A stretch of 64,000 nt of DNA from Polyangiaceae bacterium. Its GTDB lineage: Bacteria > Myxococcota_A > Polyangia > Polyangiales > Polyangiaceae. This document shows positions 27,776-37,216 of this stretch, piece after piece; position 1 is the stretch's first letter, and every line of letters begins with the position of its first letter. The position numbers and the translations under genes are program-made. The DNA lies in assembly GCA_013214025.1 (NCBI GenBank), contig JABSRN010000011.1:81872-145871 (forward strand), given 5' to 3'. The notes beneath the pieces were generated by a model, which searched no databases, was not told where the DNA came from, and saw nothing but the letters and a program-made list of their open reading frames with translations.

Positions 27776-28981
27776 GTGAAGAAATCAAACAAAGTAGTTC
27801 TCGCTTACTCTGGCGGACTTGACACCAGTGTCATCCTTCACTGGCTGAAGGCCCAACACGAGTGCGAAGTCGTCGCTTGGTGTGCCGATGTCGGCCAGGC
27901 CGATGAACTCGACGGACTTGAGGCCAAGGCCCTCTCCAGTGGAGCGGTGGCCTACGAACAAGCCGATCTACGAGAAGAATTTGTCGCCGACTTTGTGTAC
28001 CCAGCGATTCGTGCCGGAGCCATCTACGAAGGGGAGTATCTGCTGGGCACGTCCCTGGCTCGTCCCTGCATGATTCAGTCGATGATGCGTACGGTGGAGA
28101 AACACAACGCCTACGCCATCAGCCATGGGGCCACGGGCAAGGGCAACGACCAAGTCCGCTTCGAGCTGGGTGCCATGCATTTTGACCCTGATGTCAAAGT
28201 GATCGCTCCCTGGCGCGAGTGGGATTTGCGCAGCCGCACCGACTGTATCAACTACGCAAAAGAGCAAAATATCCAGATCGTCGCGTCAGCAGAGAAGCCT
28301 TACTCGATGGATCGGAACCTTCTGCATCTGTCCTTCGAAGGCGGCATACTGGAGGACCCGTGGAACGAACCCCTCAAGGAGATGTTCGTGCTCACCCGGG
28401 ACCCCGAGGATGCCCCCGACAAACCCGTCTATGTCGAACTCGAGTTCGAACGAGGCGATGCGGTGGCGCTCGACGGGCAACGCATGAAACCCGCCGCCTT
28501 GCTCGAAGCCCTCAACATCATCGCCGGCGAGCACGGCGTCGGCCGAGTCGATATCGTCGAAAACCGCTTCGTGGGCATGAAGTCCCGCGGCGTGTACGAG
28601 ACGCCGGGCGGCACAGTGCTGGTCAAGGCTCACCGGGCGGTCGAGTCCCTGACGTTGGATCGCGAAGAAGTGCGTATCCGCGACACCATGATGGTGGAGT
28701 ACGCGACCATCGTGTACCGCGGCCTCTGGTTCTCTCCCGAGCGCGAGATGCTTCAGAACATGTTCGATGACATCCAGAAAGTGGTCACCGGCACGGTTCG
28801 ACTCAAGCTGTACAAGGGTTCGCTGCAGGTGGTGGGGCGCAAGAGCCCGCTTTCTCTGTACAGCGCCGACTTGGCGACGTTTGAAGAAGACAGTGTGTAC
28901 GACCAGGCCGACGCTGGCGGATTCATCCGTCTCAACGCGCTGCGTCTGCAAATGCGGTCCAAACGCGCCGCTAAAAAATAG
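27776..28981 (+). CDS. argG: Argininosuccinate synthase
   Basis: The 401-residue enzyme joins citrulline and aspartate using ATP to give argininosuccinate, the penultimate step of arginine synthesis. It starts [20 protein letters not shown], where SGGLDTS is the ATP-pyrophosphatase loop. Further family motifs are [27 protein letters not shown] and [12 protein letters not shown]. Length is normal. The GTG start at 27776 follows a GAGG ribosome site and matches the family N-terminus; a GTG at 27734 would add 14 residues of no known use. No other arg genes are adjacent. It is probably transcribed separately from the preceding genes. Confidence 0.96.
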   Translation: MKKSNKVVLAYSGGLDTSVILHWLKAQHECEVVAWCADVGQADELDGLEAKALSSGAVAYEQADLREEFVADFVYPAIRAGAIYEGEYLLGTSLARPCMIQSMMRTVEKHNAYAISHGATGKGNDQVRFELGAMHFDPDVKVIAPWREWDLRSRTDCINYAKEQNIQIVASAEKPYSMDRNLLHLSFEGGILEDPWNEPLKEMFVLTRDPEDAPDKPVYVELEFERGDAVALDGQRMKPAALLEALNIIAGEHGVGRVDIVENRFVGMKSRGVYETPGGTVLVKAHRAVESLTLDREEVRIRDTMMVEYATIVYRGLWFSPEREMLQNMFDDIQKVVTGTVRLKLYKGSLQVVGRKSPLSLYSADLATFEEDSVYDQADAGGFIRLNALRLQMRSKRAAKK

Positions 28982-29105
28982 AGCTACGGCGAGAACTCTG
29001 CCGGATGGGTGAGCGGTCGCCGCATCGGTTGTTCTCCAGGGCGGCGAGCCCAGGGCTTTGTCCTGGGCAGTATGGCCGACAGAGCGCTACCCTAGTGGTA
29101 CGCGT

Positions 29106-30104
29106 ATGGACGAGCAGCTCGGACTCTTCGGTGTCTCCTCCTCTGAGGACGACGGCCGCTTCGGCGAAGAGCGAGATCTCGCCAAGCGTTTGCCATCCCG
29201 CCTCCGCTTAGGCACCTCATCCTGGACCTTTCGTGGTTGGGGAGATGGTTTGGTGTACCCCGGGCGCCCCAGTGATCGAGTTCTCAGGGAGCGGGGTTTG
29301 GAGATGTACGCTGAGCACCCGCTGTTTAGAACGGTCGGCGTGGACCGATCGTTCTACCGACCCATGGCAGCGGCGGACTGGGAGCGTTACTCCCGGCAGC
29401 TGCCAGACGACTTTCTCTGTGTCAGCAAGGCCTTCGGCCAGTTCACTAACCCTCGTGGCGACTCTGGTGCCGGCAACCAACTGTATCTGAACGCCTCGGA
29501 GTTCGAAGCCCTGGTGCTCGCGCCCATCGGGTCGGCGAGGCAGCATCACGGTCCGGTCTTGTTACAGTTCTCTCCCATGCCGGTGGCGCTTCGGCCCTCA
29601 GCGCGGCAATTTGCCGATCAGCTCGATCGGTTCTTTTCCAACGTGAGCTCCGAGTTCGAGTTTGCGGTGGAGCTGCGGAACCGGGAGCTGATGACGCCGC
29701 GGTACTTGGACGTGCTCCGGCGTCACGGTGTGGCCCACGTGTTGAACCACTGGGAGCAAATGCCGGATGTCGGCACCCAGGCGCAGTTGCCCGGAATTCT
29801 GACTGCCGATTTTTGTGTTGTCCGATTGTTGATTCCGCCGGGCGAACGCTATGCCGATCGAAAAGAAGAACTGGAACCCTTCAATCGCTTGGCGTCCCCC
29901 CAACCCAAAATGCGCGAAGATACCGCGCGTTTTGTTGCGGAGTCTCTGAAGCTCGACAAGGTCATGTACGTGATGGTCAACAACAAGGCGGAGGGCTGCA
30001 GTCCGCTGACGATTCGTGCGTTGGCAGAACGCTTGGCAGATCTTGAAAACAAGAGCCCGGAGTCGGACGAGTCGCCGGCGGCGCTCGAGCCAACTAGTGA
30101 ATAA
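29106..30104 (+). CDS. DUF72 (YecE-like) protein
   Basis: The 332-residue protein is a member of the DUF72 TIM-barrel-like family, shown by LRLGTSSWTFRGWGDGLVYP, RTVGVDRSFYRP, FSPMPVALRPSARQF, FEFAVELRNREL and MYVMVNNKAEGCSPLTI near the C-terminus. The function of this family is not established. ATG 29106 places the conserved region after a 35-residue acidic leader. There is a 125-bp gap to argG and 281 bp to the next lipoprotein gene. No operon partners are evident. Confidence 0.85.
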   Translation: MDEQLGLFGVSSSEDDGRFGEERDLAKRLPSRLRLGTSSWTFRGWGDGLVYPGRPSDRVLRERGLEMYAEHPLFRTVGVDRSFYRPMAAADWERYSRQLPDDFLCVSKAFGQFTNPRGDSGAGNQLYLNASEFEALVLAPIGSARQHHGPVLLQFSPMPVALRPSARQFADQLDRFFSNVSSEFEFAVELRNRELMTPRYLDVLRRHGVAHVLNHWEQMPDVGTQAQLPGILTADFCVVRLLIPPGERYADRKEELEPFNRLASPQPKMREDTARFVAESLKLDKVMYVMVNNKAEGCSPLTIRALAERLADLENKSPESDESPAALEPTSE

Positions 30105-30385
30105 ACGGTAGCTCGCCAGCGAATCGGGTGGTCACATGGGCGTTCGCTGCTACTGGATTGGAGTAAGCTAAGAAAGTTGCGGCGCCGGTCTATCCGAGTC
30201 CTGTCACAGTCTGGATTTGCCCGGGCCTTCTTCGCGGCCCCGCGCTGCAAACAGGTTGGACGAGAGAGCGCAGCGATCGTGCCATCACGCTCGAGCAGCG
30301 AACTCGCCGAAGGCGACGGCTAGTCATGGACGCGGCTAGCCGCGCGTCGTAGACCCAGCTGCGCGCGGCAACGGAGGAAGCCCCC

Positions 30386-32263
30386 TTGAAATATCTGTCG
30401 AAACCCTTAGTTACAGTTGGACTACTGGCCTTTATCGCCGTCGCATGTGGGGGGGAAGAAACCTCCAGCTCCGGCAACGATAACAACACCACGGGCACCG
30501 GTGGCTCGAGCGCTATGGCCGGCTCGACCGCGACCGGCGGTACCCTATTTACGACGGGCGGCAGCCTATCGGTGGGCGGCAGCCTGTCGACCGGTGGTGC
30601 CCCTAGCTATACCGGCGGCAGCGGCGGTAGCGCCGATGGCGGTAGTGACGCGACAGTTCCAGACAGCGGGACCCCAGGGGAAGCGTGTGGCAACAACGTC
30701 CGTGAGGGCGATGAGGATTGCGATACGGGCCCGAGCGGCGGCAGCGGCTGCAGCGCCAGCTGCACCTTTCAGAGCAGCTGTGGCGTGATCCTCCCGCTGT
30801 CGGATCCCGACGGGGACGGTAAGTGGAATGCCACTAGCTACACGACCTTTGAGGAACCCAGCGGCATCGATGCCGCGGATTGCGAAGGCAACTCGGTGGG
30901 CGCCGGCGCCGACAGAATTTACGCCCTCAACCTTGATGTGCCCGCACGACTCAAGATCACCCTGTTCACCGATCAGTTCGACGGTATCCTCAGGCTGCGC
31001 ACCGATCCCTGCGCCGACGTTGGCGGTTTGCCTCCCGAAATTTCAGGGCTGAGCCATTGCTCGGACGTCACTTCCCCCGCGCCGGATTCCGGTGGTGGTG
31101 GTGAGATCTTGGAATATGCCTACGTGCCGCCAGGGACCTACTACATCGTCGTAGACGCGGTGGGTGACGATTCCGGCTATCCCCCGGGCGGGGCTTTCTC
31201 GCTGACGGTCGACGTCGGTTGCACTGCCTCTGAAGCATTACGCCTGGTGGAGTTCAACAACGATGAACCCGATTACGTCGTGGTGCAGAACACCAAGACG
31301 TGCGATTTGGATCTCAGTGGCGTCATCGTGCGTTTTGATGATATCGGAGAGAATCCAATCGACGTGCCGATTCAGGGTGCGGGGACTCTCGGCCCGGGTG
31401 AATACCTGAGCGTTGGCGATACCGGCGCGTCCTTGGACGTGGAGGTAGCTGATGCCATTCGCATGAGCGGCAGCACGAACGGAGCCGTAGCGCTATGTCA
31501 GGACGACTGTGACACCGGCGTGTTCGACGGGCTGCGCTACAAGCTGTCCGGCGGAGTGGATCCCAATCAGCTACCGGGCGGCGCGACCTTCGCCTCCCCG
31601 GTCACCGGTGTAGCCTTCGGCGACGAACCGACGAAGAGCTTGGTTCGCGTCGCCTTCGAGGGCACCGCCCCGGTCATGGTGGCTTCCGACTGGTGCTACG
31701 CGCCCATTGGTGTGCGCACCCCCGTCGTTATCCAAGAGCTGCATCCCGGTACCGACGCTTTCGTGCGTTTGCTCAATCGCGCCGAGTGCGCGATTGAGCT
31801 CTCGGGCTACGAGGTGCATTTCGGCGACCGCAGAAACGACAGCGAGCTGCCCAATGAGGATGACGAACCGGGCGGGCTAGGGGTGGATGTGACGATGCAG
31901 CTGCCGAGTCAGACGTTGGCGGGTGGCGGCTCGGTTTGGGTGGTGAGTGCGAACGCGAGCGGCGACGACGTGTTGGTGCCGGATCCCGGTATTGCGCTGG
32001 ATCCGAGTCGCCCAGGCGCGGCTTACCTCTGTTTGGGCGAGTGCGACGTCATTATCGACGCTGTGAGTTTCCGGGCAGAGATCCAGGATCATGATTTCGA
32101 TCTGTACCCGGACGGTATCAGCTTCGTGGGTGGTGGCCTTTCCGGGGTCGACAGCAGCACAGAAGCCGGCGCCACCAATAGCTACATCCGAAACGCGAAT
32201 TACGCCGGCAGCAATCCGAACTTCCAGCGTTCGGACTGGGGCACTGGCGGAAGCAGTCGCTGA
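30386..32263 (+). CDS. Surface lipoprotein with Cys-rich repeat and lamin-tail-like domains
   Basis: The 625-residue protein starts at a TTG with an excellent GGAGGA ribosome site. A lipoprotein signal peptide ends at AVACGGEE, with Cys about residue 21. The mature start is a Ser/Thr/Gly-rich linker (about 25-95), likely extended on the surface. Next comes a short Cys-rich unit CGNNVREGDEDCDTGPSG followed by GCSASC, matching the myxobacterial Cys-rich repeat (TIGR02232 type). A pre-peptidase-like beta domain (about 145-285) follows, then two lamin-tail-type domains: LRLVEFNNDEPDYVVVQNTK and VIQELHPGTDAFVRLLNRAE, each followed by LSG-type strands. It is probably an exported surface protein. 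The last third is all beta. Confidence 0.75.
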   Translation: MKYLSKPLVTVGLLAFIAVACGGEETSSSGNDNNTTGTGGSSAMAGSTATGGTLFTTGGSLSVGGSLSTGGAPSYTGGSGGSADGGSDATVPDSGTPGEACGNNVREGDEDCDTGPSGGSGCSASCTFQSSCGVILPLSDPDGDGKWNATSYTTFEEPSGIDAADCEGNSVGAGADRIYALNLDVPARLKITLFTDQFDGILRLRTDPCADVGGLPPEISGLSHCSDVTSPAPDSGGGGEILEYAYVPPGTYYIVVDAVGDDSGYPPGGAFSLTVDVGCTASEALRLVEFNNDEPDYVVVQNTKTCDLDLSGVIVRFDDIGENPIDVPIQGAGTLGPGEYLSVGDTGASLDVEVADAIRMSGSTNGAVALCQDDCDTGVFDGLRYKLSGGVDPNQLPGGATFASPVTGVAFGDEPTKSLVRVAFEGTAPVMVASDWCYAPIGVRTPVVIQELHPGTDAFVRLLNRAECAIELSGYEVHFGDRRNDSELPNEDDEPGGLGVDVTMQLPSQTLAGGGSVWVVSANASGDDVLVPDPGIALDPSRPGAAYLCLGECDVIIDAVSFRAEIQDHDFDLYPDGISFVGGGLSGVDSSTEAGATNSYIRNANYAGSNPNFQRSDWGTGGSSR

Positions 32264-32308
32264 CTCGCCTTCGGCGAGTCCAGTGAACGAGTCTTGCTCG
32301 CCACTGGA
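32262..32308 (+). terminator. Two tandem hairpins after the lamin-tail lipoprotein gene
   Basis: GACTCGCC-TTC-GGCGAGTC (32262-32280) begins inside the stop codon and is a perfect 8-bp stem. A second stem, TCCAGTG / CACTGGA (32279-32308), follows at once. Neither has a T-run. They look like a terminator or RNA-stabilising structure. Confidence 0.45.
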
Positions 32309-32498
32309 GAAGCCTTCCATTTGGACATGGTCAGGCTGCAAACTTGTGATCAATCATGAGCGTCGGGGGTGAAGGTGGGTCACTTCGCTCTCTCGTTCAC
32401 GCTGGCTCGGCGAACCTGTATTGCCTAGGTCCTCGGCCTTCGGCCTGCGGTTCCTTGCAGCGTGAGGCCCCAGCCCCACTTGCCCGATGCCAAAGGAG

Positions 32499-32810
32499 CG
32501 CTCGCGTCGGTTGACGTACATCGCCGATGCGTTGCGTTCAGCTGCGTGCTCGCCGCTCGCGTCAGATCAGGTGAATCGCCGATACGTCGATGTGACGTCG
32601 CGTGCAGGTGCGGTGCGTTCGTCCTCCCGCTCGCGCCAGTTGTCGCGGATTCGGCCGCTGTTCGCCTTGGCGAGTTCGCTGATTGGGGCGCTCGCGTCAG
32701 TTGACGGTACATCACCGATGCGTCGGGTTCGGCTGCGTCTTCGGCGCTCGCGTCCGCTGGCGTGACTCGGCCGCTGCTCGCCTTTGGCGAGTTCGCTGGT
32801 TGAGCCCGAT
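32499..32810. repeat. Decayed direct-repeat patch
   Basis: A 65-bp block at 32499-32563 recurs at 32689-32754 with scattered changes; both start GCGCTCGCGTC and end CGCTCGCGTC. A weaker third copy starts near 32555. A second motif, TCGGCCGCTG followed by TTCGCC and GGCGAGTTCGCTG, occurs at about 32651 and 32769. The 564-bp gap between the flanking genes carries no convincing gene, and frames through it have no recognisable domain. Confidence 0.6.
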
Positions 32811-32827
32811 TGTGCAGGCGAGTTCGT

Positions 32828-33301
32828 CTAACGAGGCAGCGCGCTGGGGGGGCGGTTGGGATCGTAGCCGTAGGGGGCCAGCATGTCTTTGGGTACCCGG
32901 ACCGGGCGGCTTCGTTTGGTGTCGATCATGGCCCAGGTGGTGACAGCTTGGACCATCAGTTTGTCGTCGCCGTCTCGGCGGATGATGCTGCAGCGGTCGG
33001 CTGTGGCTCCCCGCACGGAGTCGATCCAGGTGACGATGGTGAGTTTATCGCCGAGACCCGCGAAGGAGTAGTACTCGAGCTCGTGTTTGCGAATCACCCA
33101 CATGAGATCCGTGAAGTGTTCGCTGCCGTTGCGGGTCATCCCGATGCTTTCGGAATGCGCACTCGCGGCGTCCGTTAGCCATTGGACGAATACCACGTTG
33201 CTGGTGTGACCCTGCCAATCGATATCCGCTTCTTGCACCGAGACTCGGTGAACGAAAGCTTTGTCGGGGGCAATCAGTGTGCCGCGGCGAGGAAGAGGCA
33301 T
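32828..33301 (-). CDS. Acyl-CoA thioesterase, 4HBT hot-dog family
   Basis: The 157-residue protein has the 4-hydroxybenzoyl-CoA thioesterase signature: VQEADIDWQGHTSNVVFVQWL, where the Asp and the GHxxN segment match the DxxGHxNN active site. The long hot-dog helix and ELEYYSFAGLGDKLTIVTWI follow, then the central sheet with IIRRDGDDKLMVQAVTTW. It probably hydrolyses a small acyl-CoA; the substrate is unknown. It stands alone, with the repeat patch on its 3' side and 305 bp with no recognisable feature on its 5' side. Confidence 0.85.
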   Translation of the reverse strand: MPLPRRGTLIAPDKAFVHRVSVQEADIDWQGHTSNVVFVQWLTDAASAHSESIGMTRNGSEHFTDLMWVIRKHELEYYSFAGLGDKLTIVTWIDSVRGATADRCSIIRRDGDDKLMVQAVTTWAMIDTKRSRPVRVPKDMLAPYGYDPNRPPSALPR

Positions 33302-33606
33302 GGCGTGTGTTTCGTGTGGACGGGCTAACGCCCATAATCTGCGGAGGAGCAGGCTCGAAGCCAGAAATCAGTGGGACAGGCAACAGCTGAGAACGACCGC
33401 ACTGCTATCGAGGGTAGCTGAAGGCTGAGCGTTGTCGGGGGTGTGTGTTGCATTGGGACAGTTGGAGGCGGCAGGCTGAGAGGTAGTGGTGAGTACTGTT
33501 TGCTACGGGGTCGACCTACATTGGAACGCTGAATTTCAGAGGGGTCCGTGGCGGTTTTTTGAATACCGGATTTCGGTATTCCGCGTGACGTGCGAGAATC
33601 GCTATC
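33302..33606. other. Intergenic region with no recognisable feature
   Basis: This gap separates the divergent thioesterase and lipase-like genes. I see no gene, hairpin or clear promoter in it. It probably holds the two divergent promoters. Confidence 0.5.
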
Positions 33607-34326
33607 GTGGGTTCAAGGACGTTGAGATGGTTATCACGAGGCGCGCGCGATCTCGCAAAAACTACGTCTCTGTTACCCCGTGATGTGCGTACTAAATTAC
33701 CCACTTCGGCTCAGCCCGGGGATGACGTGGTGGTCACCCTGCACGGTGCTCTGGCGACTGCTGGCGTGTTTCGGCCGCTAAAGCGTGTCATTGAGGCCCA
33801 AGAGCGGGTGTGGGTCGCTTCCCTCACGCTCAACCCAGCGTTGGCTATCGAAGATGCAGCGATCCGGCTCGGGGATCTGGTCGCCGAGTTACCGCCCGGC
33901 GTGAATTGCCATCTCATTGGACACAGTCTGGGTGGCATCATCGTCCGCTGGTACGTCCAGCAAGTCCTGCCCGCTGGTCCCGAGGCTCCTACGGTAGTTC
34001 AGACCTTTTCCCTCGGAGCACCTTTCGGCGGGGCATCGGTGGCAAAATGGATACCGCTGCGGCAGGGTCGGGATCTTGTAGCCCAGAGCGCCCTGCTTTC
34101 GGAGCTGGCCCGGGGTGCTGACCGTTCGGCGATCCCCCATTGTTCTTTCGTCGGAGAGGATGACCGAACGGGCAAAGGCGACGGATTATCCGACATCGGC
34201 GATCGCATTGTAGTGCCGGATTGTGGACACAACGGACTGTTGTTTCACCCGCTGGTCGGCTCGGAGGTCGTATCCAGGATCCTGCAGTCACGACAAGGCG
34301 ATGCAGCGCCGAGCGAGCCGTGTTAG
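33607..34326 (+). CDS. Alpha/beta hydrolase, lipase-like (PGAP1 type)
   Basis: The 239-residue protein has the lipase nucleophile elbow in HLIGHSLGGIIVRWYVQQ near residue 107, preceded by the oxyanion strand VVVTLHGALATAG. The later SLGAPFGGASVAKWIP matches the class used by PGAP1-type lipases and acyltransferases. A plausible catalytic Asp lies in DRIVVPDCG and a His in GHNGLLFHP near the C-terminus. No signal peptide is evident. The start is GTG 33607. The next gene follows after 12 bp, so the two may be co-transcribed. Confidence 0.8.
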   Translation: MGSRTLRWLSRGARDLAKTTSLLPRDVRTKLPTSAQPGDDVVVTLHGALATAGVFRPLKRVIEAQERVWVASLTLNPALAIEDAAIRLGDLVAELPPGVNCHLIGHSLGGIIVRWYVQQVLPAGPEAPTVVQTFSLGAPFGGASVAKWIPLRQGRDLVAQSALLSELARGADRSAIPHCSFVGEDDRTGKGDGLSDIGDRIVVPDCGHNGLLFHPLVGSEVVSRILQSRQGDAAPSEPC

Positions 34327-34338
34327 CCCAACCCGGCT

Positions 34339-34956
34339 TTGACTCGACCGCAGCCAAATAGAGCCCCCCGTTGTCCCCGAGTCTGGCGTTCGGCGAGCGC
34401 CGGTCTGGCCGTGGGGATCTTGGCCAGCTTCCTGGGGATCTCGACGGCTTCGGCTGAACCCACAGATTCCACAAGTTGGGTGTTTGTTGGCGGTGGCCTG
34501 TCCAGTTTTCGCGACAGCGACGTGACCGTTGACCAAGAGAGCCTGCTCATCGACGCGGGCATCGGATCCTCCGGGCGTCGGCGTTTTGTCTTCGGCGCTG
34601 GCTACCGATTCCAGACACATTTCGACCAGGGCACGGACATGATGCTCGTGGCCCGTACGGCCACCCAGGGTTATGCCCTCGGCGATTGGGGTGCGGCTGT
34701 AGATCTCGGCGGCTACTGGAGGCTCTGGGACGACAACGACCCTCTGGGTTACACCGGCTCGCTGTCTCTGGGCGCGCCTTGGGGAATGACCGCTCAACTG
34801 GGCTTCACCTTCGCCCCGGACGAGACGCCCGGCTACTCGGCGGTGCTCGGAATCGATTTTGCCCGGCTCACCGTGTACCGGCGCTCGGGTCTATCGTGGT
34901 TCAGCAATATCTACCCGTCACCGGGACACGACGGCCCCAGCCCGTACCAGCGTTAG
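34339..34956 (+). CDS. Probable small outer-membrane or periplasmic beta-barrel protein
   Basis: The 205-residue protein has a clear signal peptide (VWRSASAGLAVGILASF, then STASAEP, cleavage near residue 40). The mature part is beta-rich with alternating aromatic and small residues, such as WVFVGGGLSSF, FVFGAGYRFQTHF, LGDWGAAVDLGGYWRLW and LSLGAPWGMTAQLGFTF. This is typical of an outer-membrane barrel of 8 strands, but no named family is recognised. The terminal residue is not the usual Phe, which weakens the barrel case. The start TTG is the only in-frame start that keeps the signal peptide whole. Confidence 0.55.
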   Translation: MTRPQPNRAPRCPRVWRSASAGLAVGILASFLGISTASAEPTDSTSWVFVGGGLSSFRDSDVTVDQESLLIDAGIGSSGRRRFVFGAGYRFQTHFDQGTDMMLVARTATQGYALGDWGAAVDLGGYWRLWDDNDPLGYTGSLSLGAPWGMTAQLGFTFAPDETPGYSAVLGIDFARLTVYRRSGLSWFSNIYPSPGHDGPSPYQR

Positions 34957-34996
34957 GTCGGCAGTCGCGCAGCTTTCGCTAGGGGCTCTTGGTATA

Positions 34997-35034
34997 TTAC
35001 TGGGGGTACAGAGGGTTTATTGCTGGGGGTACAG
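34997..35034. repeat. Short direct repeat at the sulfatase 3' end
   Basis: TTACTGGGGGTACAG (34997-35011) and TTGCTGGGGGTACAG (35020-35034) are near-identical 15-base copies 23 bp apart. The second copy covers the last codons of the minus-strand sulfatase gene; the first lies just beyond its stop. It looks like a small tandem duplication of the gene end. Confidence 0.5.
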
Positions 35035-37095
35035 GGGACGATCGAGCCAGGCTTGGTATGCGGCTTCGATGGCGTCGGTTTTAGCGCCGTCCACCCCGTA
35101 GATGTTTTTTGATTCTGTTGGATCGGCGTCCAAATCGAAGAGTGCGCGCCCGCCATTTTGCACGTCGGTCACTAGCTTCAACGAGCCGAGCATTGCGGCT
35201 CGTTTGAAGGACTTGAGATTGGCCGGAGCTTCTTCGCTGACTACCAGCGGGCTCTGACTCTTGTTCGAGTCCGGCAACTGGGTGCGCCCGAGGGATCCGT
35301 CCTGACCCGTGAGCTGCAAAAGCGAAGCTGCGAGCCAACTCAAGCTGACGGGCTGTTGAATGCGGCGCCCGGCGCAACCTGGAACCCGCACGAGCAACGG
35401 TACTCGGATGACGTCCTCGAATAGGTACGGGCTGTGGCCGAGCCGTGCCCGGTCACCGAGATCTTCGCCGTGGTCGGCTGTGATCACGCTCACCGTGTTG
35501 CGGTGAGCTGGCTGGTTCAGTTGTTTCAGCAGGGGCGCCAGCTGCGCGTCGATGTATTCGAGAGAGCGCTCGTAGGCTGTGTCAGCCGAGACGGGGTAAC
35601 CCACCGGTGCGTTGTCGTCCAAGCGATGGGGAGCATGAGCGTCCGGATAGTGAGCCCAAACGAAGTAGGGTCCGCTGGCCTCGCTGATGAACTGTCGAGT
35701 GGTCGCGGTGATGGTGGCGGCGAGCAGCTGTCCCTTGGTGGGCTGAACGTCCACGACCCTTGGGTTCTCAGATTGAAAGCCGCGATGAGATAAGGCATTC
35801 AGAGGGTACCAGTTCACGCTCAGGGTCGAATAACCCGCAGCGCGCAGTATCTCGGCCAATGTTCGATCGGTCTGGGCGTCGCGCCCCACCAAGGCGTTGC
35901 TGCCGTACAAGTCCGAGACCGCTCGCCCGCTGAATACGCTGCCCATGGATGGAATGGTCATGGTGCTGGGCGCGTAGGCTCGGTCGTAGCGAAGAGCGCC
36001 GGCGGAGAATTGACTCAGCGCCGGCATCAGCTCGGGCGTGAGCGCATCGGTGCGCATGGCATCGATGGTGAGGAGCAATAATGATCGCTCTGCCGCGGGA
36101 GCGCAGTCTGCCAAGAACGCAGGAGAGGGCAAGGTCGCTTGGGGCGGGGCGTCCCCTCCGCGGCAGTCTTGGTCGATGCCGTCGCTGGGGATCTCGCGCT
36201 GTCCCGGTCCACGATGGGGATCGCTATCGTCGCAATCGGCGCCGCCGAGCCAGCTGGGGGCCGCCCCGTCATGGTCTCGGTCGCTCAGCTGGCGCAAGTG
36301 CGAGGCGATGGGCCCGCTGGTGGACGCCGCTAGGAACAAGTGAAACCGCGCGTGCGGGTGGGCGCCGAGGGGTTGCAGCAGCAATGCACCGAGGGCGAAA
36401 GCGGCGATCCCGAGTTGCCGAGATTGCCCGCCGGGGGCCAACAGCAATCGACAACCGATGACGCTCATCGCGGTCGCAGCCATTCCGGCCCCCGCCGCCA
36501 GAGTCACCAAGTGCACGGGGGCGAATACATAGTGCCCCGCGGCCAGGCTAGCGGCACTGGCGAGTAGCCATACACACGCGAGGCAGCGGCGAGCAGGCAG
36601 GGCTTTGGGAAAGCGCCGGCCGAGAATCGCGAACTGTTTCTCGGCGAGCCCATAGCTGAGGACAACCAGAGTCACGATGGCGACGAAGGCGACACTTTGC
36701 AGACCCAGAAAGGTTTGGCGGAAATCTACTTGGGACTCGCTAAGACTGCGCAGCGGTAGCTGATACAAAGCGACACCGAAGGCGACAGCGACCACTATGG
36801 CCAGGCTTTGGCTGGTGGCGGGCAGAGCTCGTTGGCAAAGGCGCGTCCGGCTGGCGACGGAGGCCAGAATGGCCGTGGGCACGGCGATGACGCCAAATAT
36901 CTGAGTGGTCACCAGGGCGGTGGCGACAAAGCCTGTGGCCTGGGAGATCAGCGACGGCATCGCCGAGGCGGTGAGCGCCAGCTCTGCTGTGCTGACGGCG
37001 AGGGCACCCCATACGGCCGCCATCGCCCACGGCGCCCAGTCGTCTACTGCGCGCTGTTTCCACGAGCCTGCACTGTCGGTCTCGGGGGCCACCAC
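35017..37095 (-). CDS. Membrane sulfatase-fold enzyme with MopE-type metal-binding insert
   Basis: The 692-residue protein begins with several membrane helices (about 25-270). A soluble alkaline-phosphatase/sulfatase-superfamily domain follows from about 345 onward: LLLLTIDAMRTDAL (metal site), YAPSTMTIPSMGSVFSGR (nucleophile region), YFVWAHYPDAHAPHR and VSVITADHGEDLGDR (metal site). The usual sulfatase Cys/Ser is a Thr in TIPS, so a phosphatase or phospho-transferase reaction is more likely than sulfate release. Between the membrane part and the catalytic part lies a calcium/copper-type metal-binding segment (about 270-320): SDRDHDGAAPSW, ADCDDSDPHRGPGQ and DGIDQDCRGGD, matching the MopE-type motif (PF11617). 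It ends the minus-strand run that begins at gspH. Confidence 0.75.
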   Translation of the reverse strand: MVAPETDSAGSWKQRAVDDWAPWAMAAVWGALAVSTAELALTASAMPSLISQATGFVATALVTTQIFGVIAVPTAILASVASRTRLCQRALPATSQSLAIVVAVAFGVALYQLPLRSLSESQVDFRQTFLGLQSVAFVAIVTLVVLSYGLAEKQFAILGRRFPKALPARRCLACVWLLASAASLAAGHYVFAPVHLVTLAAGAGMAATAMSVIGCRLLLAPGGQSRQLGIAAFALGALLLQPLGAHPHARFHLFLAASTSGPIASHLRQLSDRDHDGAAPSWLGGADCDDSDPHRGPGQREIPSDGIDQDCRGGDAPPQATLPSPAFLADCAPAAERSLLLLTIDAMRTDALTPELMPALSQFSAGALRYDRAYAPSTMTIPSMGSVFSGRAVSDLYGSNALVGRDAQTDRTLAEILRAAGYSTLSVNWYPLNALSHRGFQSENPRVVDVQPTKGQLLAATITATTRQFISEASGPYFVWAHYPDAHAPHRLDDNAPVGYPVSADTAYERSLEYIDAQLAPLLKQLNQPAHRNTVSVITADHGEDLGDRARLGHSPYLFEDVIRVPLLVRVPGCAGRRIQQPVSLSWLAASLLQLTGQDGSLGRTQLPDSNKSQSPLVVSEEAPANLKSFKRAAMLGSLKLVTDVQNGGRALFDLDADPTESKNIYGVDGAKTDAIEAAYQAWLDRPLYPQQ

Positions 37096-37216
37096 ACGTC
37101 AGAGTATAGCCTACGCCGGCGGCCGCCAACTGCGCTGTGCGAGCCGTCTGCGCAGTATGTCGCCGCGCAGTAGAGCGTAGCTATTGAAGTTGCCGGCGGC
37201 GTTAGAAAGGATGGGG

